Made by a program: the position numbers and the translations under genes. A stretch of DNA of 51,266 nt, from contig DNNO01000023.1 of assembly GCA_003497625.1 (NCBI GenBank), positions 1 through 51,266 on the forward strand, in the 5' to 3' direction. Under the pieces are notes generated by a model. The model worked only from the letters and a program-made list of their open reading frames with translations, had not been told where the DNA came from and searched no databases. Below are positions 1 to 8,992 of this stretch, one piece after another. Origin of the DNA: Flavobacterium sp. GTDB taxonomy: Bacteria > Bacteroidota > Bacteroidia > Flavobacteriales > Flavobacteriaceae. Position 1 is the stretch's first letter. Each line of letters opens with the position of its first letter.

Positions 1-63
1 CATCGAGAATATTTTGAATTTGTGATTTTTTTTTGATAACTTTAGTTAATTAACTACAGAAAT

Positions 64-624
64 ATGATATCAACTTTACCCAAAAAAGGCCATCTGCTAA
101 TTGCAGAACCTTCGATTTTAGGCGATGTTTCTTTTAATCGCTCTGTGGTCTTATTAGCAGAACATAACGATGAAGGCTCAATTGGTTTTATCTTAAACAA
201 ACCTTTGAACTATACCATCAATGATTTGCTTCCCGAAATTGAAGCTTCATTTAAAATATACAATGGTGGCCCTGTTGAACAGGACAATCTGTATTTCATT
301 CACAATATTCCGGATATTATTCCAAATAGCGTTGAAATTTCTAACGGAATTTATTGGGGTGGCGACTTTGAAACCACCAAACAATTGATAAACGAAGGAA
401 GAATTACGAAAAATCATATTCGTTTTTTCCTTGGCTATAGTGGTTGGAGTGTAAACCAACTAGAAATGGAGATGCATGAAAATTCCTGGATTGTTGCTGA
501 AAACACCTTAAAAAACAAACTACTTTCAAAAGCTAGCACTTTATTTTGGAAAGAAAAGATAATTGAGCAAGGTGGCGAATACGTGTTATTTTCAAACGCA
601 CCAGAAAATCCAATGCTTAACTAA
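64..624 (+). CDS. YqgE/AlgH family protein
   Basis: A protein of 186 residues, the normal length for the UPF0301 (YqgE/AlgH) family. The family opening is visible (LLIAEPSILGDVSFNRSVVL, about residues 11-30), followed by a GSIGFILNKP segment near residue 38, a YNGGPV motif near residue 67 and a FFLGYSGWS motif near residue 121, all characteristic of the fold. There is no signal peptide or membrane segment, so it should be cytoplasmic. The biochemical role of the family is not settled; AlgH is named for an effect on alginate regulation in Pseudomonas, which need not apply here. The 3' end overlaps the convergent aminotransferase gene by 8 bp. Family assignment is firm, function is not. Confidence 0.93.
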   Translation: MISTLPKKGHLLIAEPSILGDVSFNRSVVLLAEHNDEGSIGFILNKPLNYTINDLLPEIEASFKIYNGGPVEQDNLYFIHNIPDIIPNSVEISNGIYWGGDFETTKQLINEGRITKNHIRFFLGYSGWSVNQLEMEMHENSWIVAENTLKNKLLSKASTLFWKEKIIEQGGEYVLFSNAPENPMLN

Positions 625-1456
625 GTCGGATTTTAGCATTCAATCTTTTAAGTACATCTGAAGCAAATTCAGCAGTGTATTCTTTTTTACGATATTTAGT
701 TATAGGTTGAATTCCCGAAATTACGTTAGTTAAGAATAACTCATCCGCTTTTTGCAAATCAAAGGGAGAAATTGAAGCTTCTTTAACTTCGATTCCTTCT
801 ATTTTTTTCAAAATTTCAAGTACTTGTTTGCGCATAATTCCATTTAAACAACCATCAGAAACTGGAGGAGTTACCAATATATTACCCGTTTTCATAAACA
901 AATTACTTTGTAAAGCTTCCACTACATTCTTTTCGTCATTTAAAACCAAACAATTATCATAACCATTTTCGTCTGCAAAAATACTTCCGGTGATTTGAAG
1001 CATTTTATTATTGGTTTTTAAAGTGGAAAGCAATTGTTTTGAAACATAGAAATCTTTGTATAATTCCACTTCATAAGATTCTTTACCAATTGCATATAAT
1101 TCGGAATTTAATGCAGAAGCAGCGACTATAAATTGGACATTTCTCGATTTTGGCAAATAAAAACCATCTGAATCTCTGTAAACAGAAAAGCGAACACGAT
1201 ACGAATTAGAATCTGAAAATGTAGCAATTAGATTTAAAATTTGAGATTCAAAATATTCCATGGTAAAATTCATTGGAATTTCCATGCGGCAAATACGCAT
1301 CGAAGCCATCAATCTAAAATAATGATCTTCCAGAAAAAGCACTTTATTATCCAGCACTTTAATGGTTTCAAAAACACTATCTCCAAATAAAAAACCTCTA
1401 TTAGAATCAATAAGAATTGTGCTATTTTCCTGAATATTCCCGTTACAATTTACCAT
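617..1456 (-). CDS. Aminotransferase class IV (PabC/IlvE-type fold)
   Basis: A PLP-dependent class IV aminotransferase fold protein, most like aminodeoxychorismate lyase (which forms p-aminobenzoate for folate) or branched-chain aminotransferase. The segment GFLFGDSVFETIKVLDNKVLFLEDHYFRLMASM near the N-terminus is the family signature. A lysine in the LKTNNKM segment is the likely PLP-binding residue, and LTNVISGIQPI near the C-terminus is typical. I chose the ATG at 1456 (279 residues) over one ten codons upstream at 1486, because those ten codons lie inside a perfect terminator-like hairpin whose T-run ends at the ATG. It follows the START-like gene on the same strand. The sequence alone does not settle PabC versus another class IV enzyme. 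Confidence 0.85.
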   Translation of the reverse strand: MVNCNGNIQENSTILIDSNRGFLFGDSVFETIKVLDNKVLFLEDHYFRLMASMRICRMEIPMNFTMEYFESQILNLIATFSDSNSYRVRFSVYRDSDGFYLPKSRNVQFIVAASALNSELYAIGKESYEVELYKDFYVSKQLLSTLKTNNKMLQITGSIFADENGYDNCLVLNDEKNVVEALQSNLFMKTGNILVTPPVSDGCLNGIMRKQVLEILKKIEGIEVKEASISPFDLQKADELFLTNVISGIQPITKYRKKEYTAEFASDVLKRLNAKIRLS

Positions 1457-1482
1457 AAAAAAATCCCGATTTTTAAATCGGG
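1457..1482 (-). terminator. Rho-independent terminator or attenuator directly before the aminotransferase start
   Basis: A perfect 8-bp inverted repeat (CCCGATTT at 1465-1472 and AAATCGGG at 1475-1482, two-base loop) is followed on the minus strand by ATTTTTTT running straight into the ATG at 1456. It should terminate the START-like gene transcript, but it sits where the downstream gene's leader should be, so it may instead act as an attenuator. Confidence 0.7.
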
Positions 1483-1509
1483 ACAAATATAACTTATATA
1501 ATTGATTTT

Positions 1510-1902
1510 TTAAACGGAACCTAATACATGTTTTAGGTCAGAAATTTGATTTTCCCACAATAATTTAGATTCATCTAATTCATCTTCGTGAGCAAAATCA
1601 GAAATTACAATAGAAACGTCTTTCGTAATTTCATCTTCCATAATTTTTAATTCAAAAAAGTAATCAGTTTCAGTATTATCTTCTTCTAACCATCTGAATT
1701 TAATGCGCTCTCCTGTTTTCTTAGAAGCTAATTTTGCTTTCTCTTCCGAGTCATTCCAAATAAAAGTAAAAAACTCACCTCTCGAATTTACGTTATCGGC
1801 AAACCATTCCGACAAACCAGATGGTGTAGAAATGTATTGATATAGCAACTGTGGCGAAGATTGAATGGGGAATTCTAATTCATATTTTACTTTTGCACTC
1901 AT
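1510..1902 (-). CDS. START-like / SRPBCC domain protein
   Basis: A protein of 130 residues with the Bacteroidota START-like domain pattern: an opening beta strand (KYELEFPIQSSPQLLYQYIS), then the PSGLSEWFADNV segment (about 27-38) usual in activator-of-Hsp90-like SRPBCC proteins. The SRPBCC fold forms a hydrophobic ligand cavity, but no ligand can be predicted. There is no signal peptide. It is the first gene of a minus-strand pair with the aminotransferase, separated from it by a terminator-like hairpin. A near-consensus Bacteroidota promoter lies just upstream. Confidence 0.88.
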   Translation of the reverse strand: MSAKVKYELEFPIQSSPQLLYQYISTPSGLSEWFADNVNSRGEFFTFIWNDSEEKAKLASKKTGERIKFRWLEEDNTETDYFFELKIMEDEITKDVSIVISDFAHEDELDESKLLWENQISDLKHVLGSV

Positions 1903-1921
1903 TATTGTAATATTTAAGTTG

Positions 1922-1953
1922 GAAATATATATAGAATTAATTGAATATACAAA
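1922..1953 (-). promoter_or_regulatory. Bacteroidota-type promoter for the START-like gene
   Basis: Reading the minus strand, a TTTG box (CAAA at 1950-1953) is followed after 20 bp by TATATTTC (GAAATATA at 1922-1929), one base from the TAnnTTTG consensus. It lies about 20 bp upstream of the ATG at 1902. Confidence 0.45.
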
Positions 1954-1987
1954 AAAACATTTTATTTATTTTTTTTACAAAATTATA

Positions 1988-2018
1988 TTTGCAAAGAATA
2001 TAAATAGTTTTATATTTG
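1988..2018 (+). promoter_or_regulatory. Bacteroidota-type promoter for tRNA-Met
   Basis: TTTG at 1988-1991, a 19-bp spacer, then TATATTTG at 2011-2018. This is an exact match to the flavobacterial housekeeping sigma consensus (TTTG, about 19 bp, TAnnTTTG), 35 bp upstream of the tRNA. Confidence 0.8.
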
Positions 2019-2053
2019 CACCCGCATTCAACAAGGATGTCACACCGACCTTT

Positions 2054-2127
2054 GGCGAGGTAGCTCAGTTGGTTAGAGCGCAGGATTCATAACCCTGAGG
2101 TCACGGGTTCAACTCCCGTCCTCGCTA
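2054..2127 (+). tRNA. tRNA-Met (anticodon CAT)
   Basis: A complete cloverleaf. The acceptor arm is GGCGAGG (2054-2060) paired with CCTCGCT (2120-2126), with a G-T wobble at the first pair and discriminator A at 2127. The D arm is GCTC/GAGC. The anticodon loop is TTCATAA, giving CAT. The T arm is ACGGG-TTCAACT-CCCGT. The anticodon stem has an A-C mismatch at its loop-closing pair (A31, C39). The 3' CCA is not encoded. A G-T pair rather than a full mismatch at 1-72 argues for an elongator rather than an initiator tRNA. A tRNA-Ile with a lysidine-modified CAT cannot be excluded by eye. Confidence 0.95.
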
Positions 2128-2129
2128 CG

Positions 2130-2175
2130 AAAACCCGAAATTTTACTTTATTGTAAATTTCGGGTTTTGTTTTTT
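2130..2175 (+). terminator. Rho-independent terminator after tRNA-Met
   Basis: A long hairpin with arms AAAACCCGAAATTTTAC (2130-2146) and GTAAATTTCGGGTTTT (2153-2168), one bulge, followed by GTTTTTT. It starts three bases after the tRNA. Confidence 0.9.
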
Positions 2176-2193
2176 AAATCTAATTCATTGATA

Positions 2194-2877
2194 ATGAAAT
2201 TAAAACATATTTACATAGCCCTTTTTGCACTAATTAGTTCTTTGGGATTTTCTCAATTAAAAACCATAACAGATAAAACTACTTATCCATTTTGGATTAA
2301 TGTTCCCGATAAAGAAAACTCCGCAAAGCAACCTATTCTGATTTTTCTTCACGGAAAAAGTCTTTCTGGAACTGATTTGAATCGCGTAAGACGTTATGGT
2401 GTTTTACGTGCAATGGACAAAGGAAGAAAAATTCCTGCTATTGTTGTAGCACCACAATTGGCAAAAGGGAGTTGGAATCCAGATAAAGTTTTAGAAGTTT
2501 TAGAATACGTAAAGAAAAACTACAACGTAGACGAATCTAGAATTTATGTTTGTGGTATGAGTTTAGGCGGTTACGGAACATTACATTTTGCAGGAAAACA
2601 TGCTGATAAGATTACTGCAGCAGTAGCTATTTGTGGTGGTGGAAATGTTAGTGATGGTTGCAAATTAGCCACTATTCCGCTTTGGATTCAACATGGAGAT
2701 ATAGATTATATTGTACCGCTTTCGGAATCTCAAAAAGTGGTAGATGCAATTAGAAAATGTAATGAAAAAGCAAATCTAATCTTTTCGATTATCAAAGGCG
2801 GAAATCATGGCAATGTGGAACGTCTTTTTCATGAAGATGCCATGTACGATTGGTTATTTAAACAGAAAAGAGAGTAA
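2194..2877 (+). CDS. Secreted alpha/beta hydrolase (esterase / PHB-depolymerase-like)
   Basis: The start at 2194 gives a clean signal peptide (MKLKHIYIALFALISSLGFS, then Q). The mature part is an alpha/beta hydrolase: ILIFLHGKSLSG is the oxyanion-hole strand-loop, CGMSLGGYG carries the nucleophile elbow GxSxG, a DIDYIVP loop carries the likely catalytic Asp, and GGNHGN supplies the His. Such proteins (prolyl-oligopeptidase / phospholipase / PHB-depolymerase relatives) hydrolyse esters in the periplasm or outside the cell; the substrate is unknown. A start nine codons upstream at 2167 would fall next to the tRNA terminator and spoil the signal peptide. It is a stand-alone gene between the tRNA terminator and the dus gene. 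Confidence 0.85.
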   Translation: MKLKHIYIALFALISSLGFSQLKTITDKTTYPFWINVPDKENSAKQPILIFLHGKSLSGTDLNRVRRYGVLRAMDKGRKIPAIVVAPQLAKGSWNPDKVLEVLEYVKKNYNVDESRIYVCGMSLGGYGTLHFAGKHADKITAAVAICGGGNVSDGCKLATIPLWIQHGDIDYIVPLSESQKVVDAIRKCNEKANLIFSIIKGGNHGNVERLFHEDAMYDWLFKQKRE

Positions 2878-2892
2878 TTCAATGCTTTCTCT

Positions 2893-2900
2893 TATCTTTG
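2893..2900 (+). promoter_or_regulatory. Possible -7 box (TATCTTTG) before the dus gene
   Basis: An exact TAnnTTTG octamer ends four bases before the ATG at 2905. No clear TTTG -33 box is seen at the right distance. If active it would give an almost leaderless mRNA. Confidence 0.3.
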
Positions 2901-2904
2901 CTGC

Positions 2905-3849
2905 ATGAGTATTACATTATTATCTTCCCCTTTACAAGGTTTTACCGATTTTAGATTTAGAAATGCTTTTCACAAATACTTTGGTGGAATCGACACCTTC
3001 TATTCGCCTTACATCAAACTTAACGGAAAATTGGTTGTAAAAGGTTCGTACGAACGTGATATTCTTCCTGAAAACAATAGTACTTTAGAAGTTATTCCTC
3101 AGATTATTACTAACGATGCCGAAGAATTTTTATTCGTTGCGAAATATGTACAGCAATTCGGTTACAAAGAATTGAACTGGAATTTAGGTTGTCCGTACCC
3201 AATGGTAGCTAAATGTGGTATGGGTTCTGGATTGATTAAAAATACAGACCAAATTGAACATATTTTAGAACGTGTACACAACGAAACTGATATTATCGTT
3301 TCTATGAAAATGCGAATGGGTTATGAAAATGCAACCGAAATTTTAGATGTTTTCCCTATTTTAGAACAATATCCAATAAAAAATATCGCGATTCATGCTC
3401 GAATTGGAAAACAATTATACAAAGGTGGTGTCGATTTAGATTCGTTTCAAAAATGTTTAGATACTTCCAAACAGAAGATTTATTATAATGGAGATATTAC
3501 TTCGGTAACAAAATTTAACGAATTACAAAAACGTTTTCCTTCTATTGACCAATGGATGATAGGAAGAGGCTTAATTGCAGATCCGTTTTTACCTTCAATG
3601 ATTAAAAATAATACAACTGAATACCCAAAAAATAGATTGGAAATTTTTGAAGCTTTTCACGATGAAATTTACAGAGAATACGATGCGTATTTACAAGGTC
3701 CAACACCTATTCGTATGAAAATGCTTGGTTTTTGGGAATACTTTTCGGAATCGTTTTCTAATCCGCAAAAGACTTTTAAAAAAATAAAAAAAGCCGGAAA
3801 TAGTAAGAATTATGAAGCGGCTGTCAAAGAAATTTTTAAAAATGGGTAA
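2905..3849 (+). CDS. tRNA-dihydrouridine synthase
   Basis: An FMN-dependent TIM-barrel enzyme that reduces uridines in the tRNA D-loop to dihydrouridine. At 314 residues it has the usual DusC-like length. Visible family features are the opening LLSSPLQGFTDFRFRNAF, the NWNLGCPYPMVAKCGMGSGL segment (about 91-111) with the catalytic Cys in the GCPYPMVxKCGMGSGL pattern, VSMKMRMGY for phosphate binding, IHARIGKQLYKG, and IGRGLIADPFL near residue 218. The neighbouring genes are unrelated housekeeping genes. The member type (A, B or C) and the exact uridine modified cannot be decided here. Confidence 0.93.
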   Translation: MSITLLSSPLQGFTDFRFRNAFHKYFGGIDTFYSPYIKLNGKLVVKGSYERDILPENNSTLEVIPQIITNDAEEFLFVAKYVQQFGYKELNWNLGCPYPMVAKCGMGSGLIKNTDQIEHILERVHNETDIIVSMKMRMGYENATEILDVFPILEQYPIKNIAIHARIGKQLYKGGVDLDSFQKCLDTSKQKIYYNGDITSVTKFNELQKRFPSIDQWMIGRGLIADPFLPSMIKNNTTEYPKNRLEIFEAFHDEIYREYDAYLQGPTPIRMKMLGFWEYFSESFSNPQKTFKKIKKAGNSKNYEAAVKEIFKNG

Positions 3850-4029
3850 AAAACCAATAAAATAATTATTATCAATTAATTACCAGTTATTAAAAAAATA
3901 ATACCACTTATTACTTCACTCCTATTTAATAAATAGATTTTCCTAACATTTGCTCGATAAATAAAAGCCAAACACCTTGTTTACAGCGTTTTAAAATTAT
4001 TGATTGTTTTATTTAAAAACAAATGTGTT

Positions 4030-7000
4030 ATGGAAAGAAAAATTACCCAAAAGTTCCATAAAGAATTGATAGTACTATTTTGTCTATTCTTTTTTTGCAT
4101 CGCAAAGGCTCAAACCCGAATTTCTTATCAGGGATTTGATAACAAACCAGAAGATTCTTGGAGTTATACTTCAACTTTAAATTCTGGAACAATTCAAACT
4201 AATACAAGCACTTTTGTTTCTAGTCCAAATTCGATACGATTTGGAGGTTCAAACAGTTCTACTCCTGATGATCCTAATATTGGCTTTAATAATATTGATA
4301 TTAGTAGTTTTACTAATGTTTATGTAAATATTTATTTTTCATCTAGCGGATCTCCTGATGATAACGATGATTTATATTTAGATATTTCCTACAACAACGG
4401 AACTTCATATACAACTTCAATTAAGTTAATTGATGGAAAAAACAGTACAACTTCAGATGTTTATTCGTTTAATCATGCCGCAAGTGCTGGTAATACTGCG
4501 GACTCTCCTTACACTTATGCTATTCCAAATGGCAATACGCAGGTAAAAATTAGAATTCGATTTGATGAACTTAATGGAGGAAGTAATTCTTCTGATTATT
4601 ATTTCATAGACAATGTTAGTTTGTATGGAAATCTAACTGGAAATCATTTAGAAATTCTTGGATTAAATAATACGACTATTCCACATAATTCATCTGCTTC
4701 CTCGATTTATGGAACTGATTTAGGAGAAACTCAAATTGTTTCAGATCCTGTAATTAGAACTTTCACCGTAAAAAATATCGGAACTAATACCATTAACTTA
4801 ACTGGAACTCCTTTGGTACAAATCATAGGAAGTTCTGATTTTACAGTTATTCAAAATCCAAGTAGTTCCATCAATACTAACAACTCCAGTACTTTTCAAA
4901 TACGATTTAATCCTAGTTCAATTGGAACTAAAACGGCACAAGTTTCAATCGCTAGTAACAGCGATGATGTGAGTCCGTTTTTATTTGACATAATTGGAAA
5001 AGGCATTCAAACTTTTTACGATAGTGACAACGATGGGATTTTTGACAATGTTGACATAGACGATGACAATGACGGAATTAGAGATGATGTGGAAGAATCT
5101 AATTGCAATTCTTTGAACGGAAATAAAGTAAATTATAAATTCCTTCATGAGACTTTTGGTGCTGGAAGTCGTACAACTATCAATACCACTTATAATGCAT
5201 TAACTACTTATTGTTTTGAAGACGGAACCGTTGGGATAAATACTCCAGAATGTCCAAATCTTAACTTAACCGACTTAAATGACGGAAAATATACTGTTGG
5301 TCCATCGGCACAAATAGCTTCTTGGGCACCCTCATATTGGCACATGGGTGGTGATCATACAGGAAATCCAAACGGTAGAATGGCAATTTTTAATGCATCT
5401 TACACACCGGGGATTTTCTATACAGCAACCATTACGGGAGCGCTTCCAAACATTCCAATTACCTACAGTTTTTGGGTTTTAAATTTAGATAGAACAGATG
5501 CTCCGGGAATTGCTACTCGATTACGACCTGATGTAAGGGTAGAATTTCGGGATATGAGTAATAACTTAATTACTTTTATTGAAACCGGAGACATTCCTCC
5601 TACTACAGCTGGAAATTTAGCTGGCGATTGGCAACATTTCACAGCAGACATCAACCTTAATGTAAGTGCTTTTCAGGTAATTTTCATCAATAATGAAACG
5701 GGTGGTACCGGAAATGACTTGGCTTTAGACGACATATTAATTTCCCAAACTTTATGTGATTTAGATGGAGATAACATTGCAGATGTTTTCGATTTAGATT
5801 CAGACAACGACGGCATTCCTGATGTTGTTGAAGTAGGTTTAGGCAATTTATCCGATGGAAAAGCGTACTTATACCAATGGGCTGATGCCAATCAAAACGG
5901 AATGCACGATGTAGCAGAATCTCACATTGTACCTGATAACGATGGCGATGACGCTCCTAATTATTTAGATTTAGACAGCGATAACGATAGTGTTTTTGAC
6001 GTAGATGAATCTTGGGCTGGAAATATAAATTCTTATGCAGGTTTTGAAAATGGTGATGGCGACATTAATGGTGATGGTGCAGGAGACGGTCCTGAATCGG
6101 AAGATTTTAGAAATAAAGATACAAACGGAGATGGCAACTTAGAAGGCTTTGGTGACGGAATCTTAGACATTTATGATTATGCCTTTAATATTTATGGAAA
6201 TGATAATCAAGGTACGAATGTAGTACCTTTTACTTATTATGTTAAAGATACTGATGGCGATGGAATTCCAGACTATTTAGATGTTATGTCTAATGGAGTA
6301 ACTTTTGATATTTCAAACACCCTTTACGCTAGTTTAGACAACAACAACGACGGAATTATCGACGGAAATATCGATACAGATGGCGATGGAATTTTAGATG
6401 CTTTTGATACTAATAACGCAGTTTTTGGGTCGCCAAGAGATTTAGAACGAAAACTTTTCATTGCTTTTGATGGCAGAAACGACTTTGCAACTGACAACAA
6501 CATTATAACCAATTGGCCAAATGCTTCTTTGATGGCTTGGATTAATATTAACCCTGCATTTTCTTCTGAAGGAATTGTGGTGGGCCAAGATAAATTTTAC
6601 ATAAAAATTACTAATTCAAAAGAAGTAGAAGTAGTGGCAAACGGAATAACGTTAAGCAACAATTTGGTGCTAAATTCGGCACAATGGATTCATGTTGGTG
6701 CGATTTATGATGGTTCAAACGAACTATTGAAATTATTTGTAAATGGCGAAATGGTTGCAAGTACTTCCATTTCTGGAACTATTTCAGATACTTCTATTTT
6801 TACCATTGGAAAAAATTCAATTGCAAACACGCAGTTTTTTAAAGGGAAAATTGATGAAGTTCGCTTGTTTAATGTCGCTTTAGCGGATTCTCAATTCCAA
6901 AAAATGGTATATCAGGAAATTCAAGATAATAGTGGCCAAATTCGCGGAACTATTATCCCAAAAGACATACCAAGTTTACCATGGATTAATCTTGTTCGTT

Positions 7001-8943
7001 ACTACAGAATGGATAATTATAAAGATGATGTAATTGATAATCATACTACCTCAACAATAGATACAACTCCAGGAGCTAGAATTTTCAATGTAAAAACGAT
7101 TACTGTACAAGAAGCGCCAATGCCTTTTGTAACAGATCAAGCTGGCGATTTTCCAACAGCTGTAAACTCAATTTCAAAGGAAATTCGTGGATTAGATATT
7201 GCCGATTACGATTGGTCAATAGTTCATGTGAAACACAATATCATATCGAACATAAATCAAATCGATTTAGGAATGATTGTCGATTCCAATGTTTTAATTG
7301 ACGTTGTCAATGATACCAAACTACAAAACAATTGGTATTTAAAATTGGATGGGAAAATCGATTTGCATGATTATTCGCAGTTGCTTCAAACTGCTGATAG
7401 TGATTTAGATCCTACAAGTATTGGAACCATAGAAAAAGATCAAAAAGGAACTGGAAATTTATACAATTATAATTATTGGTCATCTCCAGTAAGTTCTGTT
7501 GCTAGCACAATTAATAACAATACGGGTTTTACAGTTGGTAGTGTACTTCGTGATGGAACAAATGTAGCAACTCCTCAGACCATTTCATGGATTTCAGGCC
7601 TCAATGGAGTTTCAAACCCAATGCGATTAGCTAGATATTGGCTATACAAGTTTACCAATTTAACATCAGAATATGCTAATTGGCAACAAATCAATGAAAA
7701 TACAGTCCTACAAAGTGGACAAGCTTATACGATGAAAGGAAGCGGAATCGTCGCACCACCAAATATTCAGCTCCAAAACTATGTATTTACAGGAAAACCT
7801 AATAATGGTTTAATCAATCATAGCGGAATTCAGATTGGAGTTAACAATATCAACTTAGTTGGAAATCCATATCCTTCTGCACTTGATGCTAATGAATTCA
7901 TTGGTGATAATTTAAATGCAATTACAGGAACATTATACTTTTGGGAACATTATTCTTCAAACAACACCCATGTATTATCAGGATATCAAGGTGGATATGC
8001 AGCTCGCAACTTAGTAGGTGGAGTTCCTCCAGTTTCACCAGCATTAATAAGCGGTTTAGGCTCTAGTTTGCGAATTCCTGGCAGATATATTCCTGTTGCA
8101 CAAGGTTATTTTGTTAAAGGAAATTCAAATGGTGGACAAATTACTTTTCAAAACAGTCAAAGAAAATTTGTAAAAGAAACCAATATCAACTCAAATGAAA
8201 TGTTTAGACAAAATAATGTTGCCACAAGCGCACAAAATGGAGATGACAATGAAACTCCTGACAATTTTGCTAGATTAAGATTAGGATATACAGGAAGTAC
8301 GAATTTTCACCGTCAGTTATTAATTGGTTTCATGAATGAAAATGCTAATGATGACTACAATTTAGGATATGATGGAGAAATCATAGATCTTCAACCTGAT
8401 GATGTTTATTTCCAGACTGGAAACTACAAATTAGTGATACAAGGTGTTGGTTACTTTTATTCAAATGCTATTTATCCATTGACTGTAAAATCAAGTCAAT
8501 CAGGAACCGTAACTTTCATGATTGATGGATTGGAAAATTTTGATTTAAATCAACCTATTTACATCCACGATAATACAAACGATACTTACAACGATATTAG
8601 ATCATCAAATTTTAGTGTAGTACTTCCAATTGGTGAAATTAATGATAGATTTTCTTTGCGATTTTCAAATCAAATATTATCAAACAATGATTTTGAAAAC
8701 AATCAAAATATAGTGTTTTTTAATTCTGAAAGTCATCAATTAGAAATTATAAATTCAAAAAATACTGAAATTGAAGAAGTTACTTTATTTTCAATTTTGG
8801 GACAAAAAATTAATCTATGGAAAGTTGATAGTTCTGAAAACAGTATCAAATTACCAGTTAAAAATGTTGCATCTGGAATTTACATCGTCAAAATAAAAAC
8901 CAATGATGGTAATTACTTTGGTGAAAAAATAATCATCAAATAA
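4030..8943 (+). CDS. Very large secreted T9SS protein with Ca-binding-type repeats, LamG-like domain and type A sorting domain
   Basis: A 1637-residue secreted protein. The ATG at 4030 starts a signal peptide (ELIVLFCLFFFCIAKAQ); an ATG ten codons earlier only lengthens the n-region. Next come a beta-rich region (about 30-200), a choice-of-anchor/ASPM-like Ig domain (about 210-330) and several aspartate-rich DxDxDG stretches of the thrombospondin-3/calcium-binding type (about 330-350, 576-600, 634-665, 675-710, 740-755, 770-800). A LamG/concanavalin-like domain follows (about 806-950) with AWININPAF and KIDEVRLFNVALA. A beta-rich region typical of T9SS cargo precedes the type A sorting domain at the last 70 residues (EVTLFSILGQ... 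ASGIYIVKI). The protein is exported through the Sec and type IX systems and probably anchored at the surface. An adhesin-like role is inference. Confidence 0.9.
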   Translation: MERKITQKFHKELIVLFCLFFFCIAKAQTRISYQGFDNKPEDSWSYTSTLNSGTIQTNTSTFVSSPNSIRFGGSNSSTPDDPNIGFNNIDISSFTNVYVNIYFSSSGSPDDNDDLYLDISYNNGTSYTTSIKLIDGKNSTTSDVYSFNHAASAGNTADSPYTYAIPNGNTQVKIRIRFDELNGGSNSSDYYFIDNVSLYGNLTGNHLEILGLNNTTIPHNSSASSIYGTDLGETQIVSDPVIRTFTVKNIGTNTINLTGTPLVQIIGSSDFTVIQNPSSSINTNNSSTFQIRFNPSSIGTKTAQVSIASNSDDVSPFLFDIIGKGIQTFYDSDNDGIFDNVDIDDDNDGIRDDVEESNCNSLNGNKVNYKFLHETFGAGSRTTINTTYNALTTYCFEDGTVGINTPECPNLNLTDLNDGKYTVGPSAQIASWAPSYWHMGGDHTGNPNGRMAIFNASYTPGIFYTATITGALPNIPITYSFWVLNLDRTDAPGIATRLRPDVRVEFRDMSNNLITFIETGDIPPTTAGNLAGDWQHFTADINLNVSAFQVIFINNETGGTGNDLALDDILISQTLCDLDGDNIADVFDLDSDNDGIPDVVEVGLGNLSDGKAYLYQWADANQNGMHDVAESHIVPDNDGDDAPNYLDLDSDNDSVFDVDESWAGNINSYAGFENGDGDINGDGAGDGPESEDFRNKDTNGDGNLEGFGDGILDIYDYAFNIYGNDNQGTNVVPFTYYVKDTDGDGIPDYLDVMSNGVTFDISNTLYASLDNNNDGIIDGNIDTDGDGILDAFDTNNAVFGSPRDLERKLFIAFDGRNDFATDNNIITNWPNASLMAWININPAFSSEGIVVGQDKFYIKITNSKEVEVVANGITLSNNLVLNSAQWIHVGAIYDGSNELLKLFVNGEMVASTSISGTISDTSIFTIGKNSIANTQFFKGKIDEVRLFNVALADSQFQKMVYQEIQDNSGQIRGTIIPKDIPSLPWINLVRYYRMDNYKDDVIDNHTTSTIDTTPGARIFNVKTITVQEAPMPFVTDQAGDFPTAVNSISKEIRGLDIADYDWSIVHVKHNIISNINQIDLGMIVDSNVLIDVVNDTKLQNNWYLKLDGKIDLHDYSQLLQTADSDLDPTSIGTIEKDQKGTGNLYNYNYWSSPVSSVASTINNNTGFTVGSVLRDGTNVATPQTISWISGLNGVSNPMRLARYWLYKFTNLTSEYANWQQINENTVLQSGQAYTMKGSGIVAPPNIQLQNYVFTGKPNNGLINHSGIQIGVNNINLVGNPYPSALDANEFIGDNLNAITGTLYFWEHYSSNNTHVLSGYQGGYAARNLVGGVPPVSPALISGLGSSLRIPGRYIPVAQGYFVKGNSNGGQITFQNSQRKFVKETNINSNEMFRQNNVATSAQNGDDNETPDNFARLRLGYTGSTNFHRQLLIGFMNENANDDYNLGYDGEIIDLQPDDVYFQTGNYKLVIQGVGYFYSNAIYPLTVKSSQSGTVTFMIDGLENFDLNQPIYIHDNTNDTYNDIRSSNFSVVLPIGEINDRFSLRFSNQILSNNDFENNQNIVFFNSESHQLEIINSKNTEIEEVTLFSILGQKINLWKVDSSENSIKLPVKNVASGIYIVKIKTNDGNYFGEKIIIK

Positions 8944-8952
8944 TAGAATTTA

Positions 8953-8992
8953 AAAACGGATACTTATTCATTTGAAAGTATCCGTTTTATTT
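8953..8992. terminator. Bidirectional terminator between the T9SS gene and the MepB-like gene
   Basis: A 13-bp perfect stem, AAAACGGATACTT (8953-8965) with AAGTATCCGTTTT (8976-8988), flanked by an A-run on the left and ATTTTTT on the right. It overlaps the 3' end of the minus-strand gene and can serve both converging transcripts. Confidence 0.88.

Noticed and set aside
3871-3913. Possible 7-bp-periodic tract before the large T9SS gene
   Set aside because: TACCAGTTATTA and TACCACTTATTA recur 21 bp apart, but the units in between do not keep the pattern, so chance in AT-rich DNA cannot be excluded.
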